Shown here one piece after another: positions 52,232-60,000 of a stretch of 60,000 nucleotides of DNA. Numbering within the stretch: the first letter of the stretch is position 1; every line of letters starts with the position of its first letter. A model generated the notes under the pieces. That model saw only the letters and a list, made by a program, of their open reading frames with translations, was not told where the DNA came from and did not search any database. Made by a program: the position numbers and the translations under genes. Source of the DNA: Polytrichum commune (taxonomy: Eukaryota; Streptophyta; Polytrichopsida; Polytrichales; Polytrichaceae); assembly GCA_950295325.1 (NCBI GenBank), contig OX485809.1, positions 16,060,001 to 16,120,000 on the forward strand. The letters run 5' to 3'.

Positions 52232-52628
52232 TAATAATACCAAGGCACCACAGGCCTTGGCTTGGTGGTTAGGGCTCATGGCCCCCAATGAGGAGGTTGT
52301 GGGTTCTATTCCCCATGCTGGCGTGGTGCTCACCACCTTAGTCCACCCAACTATGGTGGGGGGTCCTTGGACCTTGTTGTATGGGTACCTCAAAGCCCTT
52401 TGGGGGGATACCATGTCCGGTATCTTCAAGGCACTAGTGGCTAGCTAGGAACTAGTATAGTGTGTTACTATAGTGCCCATCCTCGAAAGGGGAGAGTAGT
52501 ATTGCCCCAATGTCCCCTTGTCTAGTAGGCATCGGGTCATTGGCATTACGAACGGACACTTTATTCACGCCGGCCCCTTGCTAAAAAGGGACCGGAGTTT
52601 CTATCTATCTATCTATCTAATAATACCA
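52232..52628 (+). mobile_element. tRNA-derived SINE with LINE-like 3' tail
   Basis: The body is 52243-52617 between 11-bp duplications TAATAATACCA (52232-52242 and 52618-52628). The head has RNA polymerase III promoter boxes: an A box around TGGCTTGGTGGTTAGG (52258-52273) and a B box GGTTCTATTCC (52302-52312), about 30 bp apart as in tRNA genes. From about 52455 to 52600 the sequence aligns with the last 150 bp of the 9.9 kb LINE (GTAGTATT, ACGAACRGACACTTTATTCAC, GGGACCGGAGTT), ending in a hairpin and a TATC-repeat tail. It encodes nothing. Confidence 0.9.
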
Positions 52629-53872
52629 TACCCCGTTAACCACCCTCTAACCGTGCACTAGACCACTTTCCACTATGAAAAATTGTAACATTTTTTACAT
52701 AAGGCCGAAAAATATGAAACAACTTGCATTCATTCTTCATGAATCCTTCTCGTCTATCTTGGAAAATCATCCCATGATTGTGAGACCAGATCTTCAATGC
52801 GAATCACCTTCTTTTCACGGGTTATGGTAATTTCTACCTTAGTGGTGCTCAGATCTCCCCGGTCGGTGCTTTCACTCTACATTTAAGACGCCTGTGTGAA
52901 CGGGGTTGTGTGGCTCTGCAGTGTCAGCACCTGGTGGAGATCAGGTGCAACCCTAAACCGCGTCCGTGGTACAAACAGGCCCCTGACGATGGGCACGATG
53001 AGGCCTATATTGTACCCCCCCCCCCCCCCCGGGATATTTATTAAACCTAGGAAACCCTAGCCAACATAGTGACATGTGGCGAATAGTGGAGCCAACTATT
53101 GTATCGTGTTTTGAGCCTAGCGACTGACTGTATGTGCACCTTGACAAATTTGGAGCCTAGAAGAAACACGGCAAGATTGCTTACATTCAGGGATCGGTAA
53201 AGAAACATTTCACACCTCGGACAGCTGCTGAAGTAACTATAGTTAACTAGATTTTTTTCAATACATTTTAGGGAACGACTATAGTTAAATAGAAAATTTT
53301 CAAACCAATTTGAAGAACAACTAAGGTAGAGGGCAGCGAATTTTTTTTCACTTTTACCTTGGAGGTGAAGTAACTATTTTTCAATTTTACCTTGGAGGTG
53401 AAGTAACTATTTTTCACTTTTACCTTGGAGGTGAAGTAACTATTTTATTGAATGTGAATGACGTGTTGGAGCCTATTTGGGCATATATTTCAGTATAATA
53501 TTTTGCGAATAAGAGGGAGGGGTTAGTTTCGTTTGGCACTATATTTCCATGTGAACAAATCATTACACATGCGATATAACATTGAAAGGGCGGGAGAAAT
53601 TCAGCTAGGTGCAAAAAAAAAACATAATTCAATGGAACTATTTCATGGATGAAATGTAGCATGTATTATGCGAAATTGAAACCATGACACACAAAAAATA
53701 TAGGAGGAAAACACTTCTTCATTCATAATAGGCATACATTGCCATTTAGCCATGTGAATTGGCGTATATCATCTTTGGAGTCAATAAGTTGCTTCTACTC
53801 TGAAATTTGAATGCTCTAAGAAGTGTGAAAAACCCCCTAAATAAGTTTCCATTGTAAATCATTCTATGTGAA
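52629..53872. other. Intergenic, 3' side of the hAT gene, with tandem repeat
   Basis: No gene. A C run of about 18 bases lies near 53013-53030. Three 33-bp units sharing TTTTACCTTGGAGGTGAAGT lie at about 53347-53445. The stretch TAGTTAAATAGAAAATTTT near 53285 resembles TAGTTAAGTAGAAAAATTTT near 58846 in the same orientation. Confidence 0.5.
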
Positions 53873-56800
53873 TCAAACACCCAATGCATATCTACCCCGC
53901 TTCAGCTTTAAACCCCTCCAATCCGAAACAACTTCCTTGTAAGGGAATGAAGTCAAAGTGTAATGTTTTTGTGCAAACATAGTGGTAACAAGAGGCAAGT
54001 GCTCTGTCAATCGATTGCGGAGTTTGTTCTTCAAGAAAGCAACATTGGAGAATGTTCTTTCATCCTCTACACTCCCAAGAACCTGCAAGGTGTGAAGCAA
54101 ACACATACAAAAAATCAGCAAAGAACCAAAAATCAGCAAAGAACAAAAATCCGGCAAAGAACCAAAAATCAGCAAAGGGGCAAAAATCAGCAAAGAACCA
54201 AAAATCAGCGTACCTGAATCATCGCAATTTCTACGAGCTTGAAGAACTCGGGGAACATCCCCCTCAACAGACCAGATTGTGCAAAGTTACGCCAAACCTT
54301 CGTTATGGGATGAACATTCAAGTCCAATGCACGCATTGCATGCTCGGAATTGTTTACCATGGCCACCTTGAACCAGTGCAGCTGCCGATCAAGTGCAGCT
54401 GCATCCAACAGTGGTGGGCTAGTTTCATTCTGTAATGGAGTGCTAGAAATCTGTTTGGGCACACAAAATTTAGCCTTCAAAGTGTTCATGTGACATGTTA
54501 GCTTGTCCTCATGCCCTGGCTCAATCCAAAATTGAGGGTACACAATTGACAGTGCATCCATCACCTCACTTGGTGGAAACCTGCTTTGCAGTTCCATTAC
54601 CATCATTGCGGCCGCCTCTGCAAGCATACCACCAATACTTCAGACCCACAACTTACAAGCATGTAAACAAAGGCAGAACTTAACAAATGAAATTACCAAG
54701 TGCATTGAAGATGCAACAAAAGAAGAAAAGGGTAGAGAAACAAACCTGTAACCTCAGCCTTCACTCCTGAAATGGTGATGTCAAATAATTCTTTTGTTAC
54801 GAAGGTCCTCATCAAAGTTTGAGGGTCAATGCAAGTAGCATTCAGGTGTGAGCCCGCTGAAGTAGAAAGATGGGCCTCGAAGACTAAATGTTCAACACAA
54901 TCATTCACATCCGGATGCCACCTCAAGCGAATGCTATCATGAGAGAGCTCAAAAATCCGAATGAAGCATGCAAATGCATCAGAAGTGAATGCTTTCTCAG
55001 AGCAGTACAAGTAATGCACATCTTGTATGTAAAGATTCAAAGCCCTTGTGAAATCACATACATATACTGAAGGTGATTGTGCAAAGACAACCAAGGCCTT
55101 TACCGCCTCAAGAAGGGGAGCCACCGCCGCCATTGTCAACAAACATCTGATGTCAGCCAAGAGTTCGTAGTTTACCTTGGCAGCTGGGATTACCGGTTTC
55201 ACAAATTGATCTGAATACATCTTCACCAAAAGAGTGCGGTACTCGGACAAAACACGTTTCAAAGGACTTAACATACTGATCCACCTAGTTTTCACATTTT
55301 GAAGTATCTTCCTACCCTTTGTCTCAAGCAACTCAGCAAGTTTTTGGAGCTCCAAATGACGTTTTGGGGACTTGCTGAAATACCTGTGCAGGGCTGCTAG
55401 TAGGGTTTCTATCCTACTCACCATCTCCAGATCTGATAGACATTGCACTGCAAGGTTGCTTCGATGTGCCACACAATGCATGCCTTGCATGTGTGGCGCA
55501 TGAGAGACTTGCAACTTGCTAGTAACACCATTCCTCTTGCCTTGTAGGACCGAAGCACCATCTGCCCCAAAGGCCATGAACCGATCTCTTATTTGCTGGG
55601 GGGTTAGCCCACCTTGTTTAGCAAGAGCACCCAGAATTATCTTACTTATGCTTTCAGTTGAACCACCCTCGATCACACGCTCCAACGACAGAAGCAAGGG
55701 CACTCTCTCCCAATCAGAAATTGTGTACACATGAATACTAATCCAAGATTGGTTGTCTAGCGTTGTTACTTCATCACAACTGATTGAAAAATATGGGGCA
55801 GCACTTACTATTTCCTTTGTCTTGGCTTGCACAACATTTAGCAAGCTCTTACCCATTTCCCAACCCGCACCCTCGGTCCAATGCTTCAATGGAACCTACA
55901 AAGCCATTCAAACCACATTATCAACGATCCTAATGTTGCAACAAAAAATGGGAAAAAAAGGAAAAGCTGGAAATTAGAAGAGGTTAGAGTTTCACCTTAG
56001 GGACACCAAGGAATTGCAAGAGTTCCTTCATGGGAGGATACTCGGTCATTGGCCTCCCGAATTGGAGCAAGTGGAAGATGACAGCCATTTGAACCTCTTT
56101 CCTTTTGGGAGGAGCCCCTGCTGCAACCATTGTGGCAATATCGCCCACTGGTAGTGCAGCAAATGCCCTTTCAGCGCGCTTGTGGGTGGAGTTTAAGTCC
56201 CAATACCACTCCCCCCTCTTCAACTTCATGTTAGGCATATCAGAGAGACATTTTTTCCAACCCTGATGTTTTTTTAAGTTGTCATCTTTAGCATCAAGAA
56301 TCTTATCCCTGCCATTGATTTTCGAGCATATGACACACCTGACCTTCTCAAATCTGCCATCACCCTCCGCATCCTGCTCTGACCAAGGGTACTTGGCTTG
56401 CCAAGTGTCCTGGAATCTGCACCACAGAGTGCACTACAACGAGGGCTTAGAATCACTTATGTGGAATGTGCACCACTCAATGCACTACAATATTAAAGGG
56501 CATTTCGGTAAAGACCAAACATTATAGCAGAAATTACGATAAATCACAGCTCTGATTAGAATAACTAATCTGCCATGGTGCCGGAGACAAGGCAAGCAAA
56601 TCTTCAATCCAGTGGATGTAATTAGCTTGGTTTGTGACAGTAGGGCAAAGCTGCCCATCTGGTATCCACCTAGCATTGGCAAGAATGTTGTGCAAGAAGG
56701 TGAGATCATCAAGATGACAACAATACATCTCAACTTTAGTGCTTCATCTTTCACGTATTGACAGGAATCGACGCCAAATGCACCAGAACTCTCAGGCCAG

Positions 56801-57522
56801 GTCAACATGACGCCACGATTAGGTACAATTTCCTGCAAAAAACGCATCAGAAGTGGACCTGATCCAATCCTCACACATGAAATTTCAAGCATCTTACATC
56901 AATCTTACTTCAATGGTAGCAGAAGCCTACGAAATTTTGGAGTGACACTCACTAAACCCTAAACCCTCACAAAGCCCACTGCACTTGTGGTCGCAAACAC
57001 CTTCAATACCAGTGACACGGTGGAGCAATTGTGGCGAAGGGGTGCAGGGTTTGGTATTGAAAATTCATCAAAACCGTCAGAGAGGTTTGATGTGATAACA
57101 ACAGAAATAATATTATGTGAATGCTGAAAATGTATAGCACTGATAAGAGAAAGATAAATACCACATTAACCTAAAGGAATGCAAACCCAAGCACAAACTA
57201 AAGGAATGCAAACATACCTTCTTTTTGCAGCTTTCCGTTTTTTCGAAGGCACCTCATGCACGGGGGGGATGAGCTCGGTGTCCCCACCAATCTCCGGGGC
57301 ATCAACCGTAGTTTGAGAACCTCCAATGTCAGCTGATGCAGCTGGGGATGGGGAGGCCCTGGGCGCTGGGGTGGAGGAGGAGTCCCCCAAGCTTGCCCCA
57401 TCGGATTTGTTGGCAGCGACCTCCACCATTGCCGCAGTGGACAAGTCTCCCCTAGGTGTTATGAGCAACACCCTCTGCTTGAAACTTGGCCGTTTCGGGG
57501 TGGAAGAATGTGCTGGAGCCAT
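53873..57522 (-). CDS. hAT-family transposase gene, five exons, intact frame
   Basis: Minus-strand exons 57218-57522, 55996-56416, 54746-55895, 54214-54617 and 53873-54082. All introns are GT-AG with compatible phases; the joined frame is 830 codons including the stop. Start is ATG at 57520-57522. Exon 1 is Ser/Pro/Ala-rich and ends in a basic stretch (PSKKRKAAKR), a likely nuclear signal. Exon 2 has a BED-like finger (FQDTWQAKYPW, VRCVIC, LKKHQG). Exon 3 has the RNase-H-like core: SISCDEVTTLD with the first Asp, FGADGASVLQGKRNG with the second, then HCVAHRSNLAVQ. Exon 5 is the hAT dimerisation domain (EDERTFSNVAFLKNKLRNRL). It resembles ZNF862/KIAA1586-type hAT genes. The intact frame means either a recent autonomous element or a domesticated gene; terminal repeats were not found. 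Confidence 0.8.
54083..54213 (-). repeat. Last intron of the hAT gene, built from an 18-bp tandem repeat
   Basis: The 131-bp intron consists mostly of about six units of AAAAATCAGCAAAGAACC (plus-strand reading, 54106-54209), with the donor GTACGC placed right at the array edge. Confidence 0.7.
56491..56545 (+). repeat. 55-bp direct repeat, copy 1
   Basis: TATTAAAGGGCATTTCGGTA and onward, repeated at 58457-58511 with about three mismatches. One copy lies inside hAT intron 1, the other upstream of the gene. Confidence 0.85.
56588..56690 (-). pseudogene. METTL16/FIONA1-like exon fragment inside hAT intron 1
   Basis: The minus-strand frame reads ARWIPDGQLCPTVTNQANYI followed by HWIEDLL. This is the signature near the N-terminus of plant FIONA1, the METTL16-type m6A methyltransferase of U6 snRNA (family pattern WIPDGQLCPTVPNR-NYIHWI-DLL). 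Only about 30 residues are clear; flanking frames are not continuous with that protein. It lies in the 801-bp first intron of the transposase gene, in the same sense, so it is a captured or inserted gene fragment. Confidence 0.65.
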
Positions 57523-58455
57523 CTTCGATTAATCAAGGCGGGACAGCTCAGCCAGCGAAGGAAGGCCAGCGGAGGAAGGCTAGCGGCGAAGGAAGGCCAG
57601 CGAATGCGGCCACTGCGAAGGTGAAGATGGGCAATGCGACGAAGGGCAATGCGGCCACTGCGAATGCGAGGGCGACGACAACGAGGGCAATGTGGCCACT
57701 CCGAAGGCGAGGAAGGCGCAAGGCCACGAAGGTGAAGGTGGCGACAACACAAACACGGGAGGGCAGCGACGGACGGGAGGGCAGCACATACAAGGCAAAG
57801 ATGCACAAAGAAGCACAAAGAAGCACAAAGAAGGACAAAGGAGCACATACCTATTGAATTCGCAGCCATAACTCTCACGCTGCCATCCTCACCACTCACC
57901 ACCACGCCTCCTCTCTCTTGCATCCACAATTCAAATCCATCCCCAATGCCCATTAGTGATAGCAAAACGCAACAAACCCAAGAAATCCTACCTAACACCC
58001 TAACACAACCATGCATTGAAGAGCCTCTCATCACGGTTCCCATCAACAGTGCAACAATGCAAGGCACTGTCTATCAGATCTGGAGGCCCGAGGCGAGGGG
58101 GTTGGCAATGGCAACTAGGCAAGCAATTGCAGGGTAGCGATGTGGGCAATTTGGATGGAGGATGAATGCACTACACTCACCTTATGTGCGGCGAGGTTGT
58201 TGCGATGGATGTGAATGGATGGACGCCTCGGTAGCGAAGGTGGGCGAAGCGGAAGGGAGTGGATGCGAATGCTAGGAGGAAGGCGACGGGAGGGCGATAA
58301 CGGGAGGGCGGGGCGGCGACGGGAGGGCGGGCGGCGACGGGAGGGCGAAGGCGGGAGGGCGGGCGGCGACGGGAGGCCGAAGACGGGAGGGCGGCGACTA
58401 GAAGGCGGCTACTAGGGGCAGATCTAGGCGATTTCAAACGCCTAGATCTGCCCAC
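57218..58455 (-). promoter_or_regulatory. GC- and CpG-rich upstream region of the hAT gene
   Basis: Far richer in G and C than the rest of the window. Tandem GC-rich repeats (GGGAGGGCGGGCGGCGAC type, about 58280-58400; GCGAAGGAAGGCCAGC type, about 57550-57610) are present. Minus-strand donor sites ATAG-GTATGT (57850) and AAG-GTGAGT (about 58180) suggest untranslated leader exons before the ATG. I read this as promoter plus leader; runs of four G blocks could form quadruplexes. Confidence 0.45.
58418..58453 (+). repeat. 14-bp perfect inverted repeat
   Basis: GGCAGATCTAGGCG and its complement separated by ATTTCAAA. It lies at the outer edge of the GC-rich region and directly before the second 55-bp repeat. 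Confidence 0.85.
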
Positions 58456-58456
58456 T

Positions 58457-58511
58457 TATTAAAGGGCATTTCGTACAAGACCAAACATTATAGCAGAAAT
58501 TACGATAAATC
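58457..58511 (+). repeat. 55-bp direct repeat, copy 2
   Basis: Matches 56491-56545 (TATTAAAGGGCATTTCG, then ACCAAACATTATAGCAGAAA). Together the two copies bracket most of the hAT gene's 5' region. Confidence 0.85.
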
Positions 58512-58529
58512 GCCACAAAATAATTCGCT

Positions 58530-58840
58530 GGTAGAGGGGCTCTTTCCCGCTCGAATTTCAGATTTGCATGTTCATTAGGGACTTATTAAAGGGGAATCAA
58601 TCTTGGAAGATATGCAAAGTACATTGGAAATTGGACCAATTGGAATAATTAATTTTGGATTAATATTGAATTAGTTATGAATTTTGGAAGGAGAACTCAT
58701 AGGGGTACCCAAAACCACTCACCCCAAAAATGTACACCATGATTACATAGAAATTTGAGGTTGGAAGCTATAATGTACCTCTTGTTTGGATAGGTCTAGG
58801 GAGCAGTTTAAGGACCCGAGCGGGAAAGGGCCCCTCTACC
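58530..58840. mobile_element. MITE-like element with 24-bp terminal inverted repeats
   Basis: 311 bp. The left end GGTAGAGGGGCTCTTTCCCG (58530 onward) and the reverse complement of the right end agree at 23 of 24 positions. No coding capacity and no clear target duplication. Confidence 0.75.
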
Positions 58841-60000
58841 TTATAGTTAAGTAGAAAAATTTTAGACAACTATGTCTATGTAACTAATTGTAGTTGACTA
58901 AAAGAATTAAGTTTCAAGAAAAAAAATATGGTTGATTGTAGCTATTGAATATGAATGTTAAGCCTCAAATTCATCATTTGCTTCGATGTCGTCGTTGTCT
59001 TTCATCGTTGGTGTTGTATTCTAGCATAGTTGGTCGCTTGGGAATAAAAGACTCTCGTTGCGAGTTAACCTTGACTACCTCATGTACGTCAAAACTGAGT
59101 GAATGTTTGTTTGTCTTCATGAACTTGCTGACCTCAATAAACACACTAGTAACACTACCACACTGCAATATAATTCCGTGAATAGGTTGCGCTCAACCTA
59201 TTGCTCCCAGCTGTGTTAATTGTTGAACCTTTGGTCAATGTCTTATGACCACATAGTTGAATCTCACAATAACACATGTCTTTACCCTCTTTTTTTTTGT
59301 ATGCATTCTTAACAACAAGCTTTGTCATAAGCCGCTCGTTCAAACATATCTTTTACATTTAAGATTCGTAACCACATAAGGCCCCACCAACACTAATTGA
59401 CACCCACATGGTTTGGATGGATGGGTCTTGAATCATTGAAAGGTGCTTTAGAACCACTATAAAAGTGCATCTTATATTGTCGGGGTGAGGACTACGTTTC
59501 TTTTACTTTAATCCGCTCACATGCTATTGTACTTCAATTACTTCTTACCAGGTACTATACCGAAATGATTTCTTAAAAACGATTCGTCCCTTGGTGTTTC
59601 ATGTATGTGAAGTGATGGTAAGTGTTAGCATAACTTTATCATGCCCATCCTTCCGCCAAAGAAACGAGAACAAGTAACATAGAAAGACGGGAAACGCTGA
59701 ATGATCACTACCATTTAGGGTATTTAGGGTTGCTTAGTATTTGGAGTTACCCAACGTTAGAATTTTTTTGTTAAGAATGTAACATTTTGTCAAGTACAGT
59801 CATTTATGTTGTATATTGTTCATAAAACCTATTTAATCTTCGTTGGTATCAAATGAAAATCTATAGTGAAAAGTTACAGCCTTGCGTTATTTCAAATAAT
59901 AAGACCATAAATGTTGGTTGGATAGGTCATGTTTCACACCACTTGGGATCATTTTTGGGTGCCATTGAGTTGACTATTTTGTGTGTATTCGTATGCGAAG
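58841..60000. other. Intergenic to the end of the window
   Basis: No gene. The last 95 bases (59905-60000) are a diverged direct copy of 49765-49860, sharing TTTCACACCACTTG and ATCA-CTTT-GGT-CCAT. This repeat family continues beyond the window. Confidence 0.5.

Noticed and set aside
52250-52320. A functional tRNA gene
   Set aside because: The A and B boxes are present but the sequence cannot fold into an acceptor stem, and it continues into a LINE-like tail, so it is a SINE head.
53873-57522. This hAT gene as the helper of the two MITEs
   Set aside because: I found no CACGGGTAG termini near the gene, so the link is unsupported.
1-60000. CRISPR arrays, bacterial operons or prophage
   Set aside because: No regular direct-repeat/spacer structure is present. 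The genes have introns and plant transposon hallmarks.

Overview
This is nuclear DNA of a land plant. It is AT-rich, gene-poor and dominated by transposable elements. The evidence is one intron-bearing plant-type cytochrome P450, GT-AG introns, a Ty3 chromovirus primed by initiator tRNA-Met, a MULE, a hAT gene, and many microsatellites and poly-C tracts. Species cannot be fixed from the sequence. The large RNase H-bearing LINE is unlike the L1 and RTE elements usual in flowering plants, so a non-angiosperm plant is possible, but this is inference.

Layout. 1.9-6.6 kb: a four-exon P450 gene on the minus strand with a TATA box. 7.5-17.4 kb: a full-length 9.9 kb LINE on the minus strand, bounded by a 13-bp target duplication. 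Its coding order is tandem 2A-like peptides, APE endonuclease, reverse transcriptase, a Cys cluster, a PCIF1-like m6A-methyltransferase domain, RNase H and C-terminal Cys clusters. 17.8-18.4 and 44.7-45.3 kb: two copies of one hAT-type MITE, each with its own 8-bp duplication. 20.6-27.4 kb: a complete Ty3 chromovirus with almost identical LTRs but a broken pol. 30.5-32.7 and 43.2-44.7 kb: decayed plus-strand relatives of the LINE. 34.5-35.7 kb: a zinc-finger pseudogene behind a 63-bp minisatellite. 37.4-39.1 kb: a broken MULE transposase. 39.2-43 kb: unfamiliar ORFs, a tRNA-Asp primer site and an LTR-like region that holds an array of small hairpins with a fixed TTCAC loop and changing stems. 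48.1 kb: a MITE with 60-bp terminal repeats. 52.2-52.6 kb: a tRNA-derived SINE whose tail matches the LINE. 53.9-57.5 kb: a five-exon hAT transposase gene whose reading frame is intact for 829 codons, with a METTL16/FIONA1-like fragment in intron 1. 58.5-58.8 kb: a further inverted-repeat element.

How the parts relate. The SINE shares about 150 bp of 3' end, including a terminal hairpin, with the LINE, so the LINE machinery probably mobilised it. The LINE and the Ty3 element both carry nonsense codons and frameshifts, yet their borders are clean. The Ty3 LTRs differ at one base, which suggests that a defective copy moved with proteins supplied in trans. The P450 and the hAT gene are the only genes here whose spliced reading frames are intact end to end.
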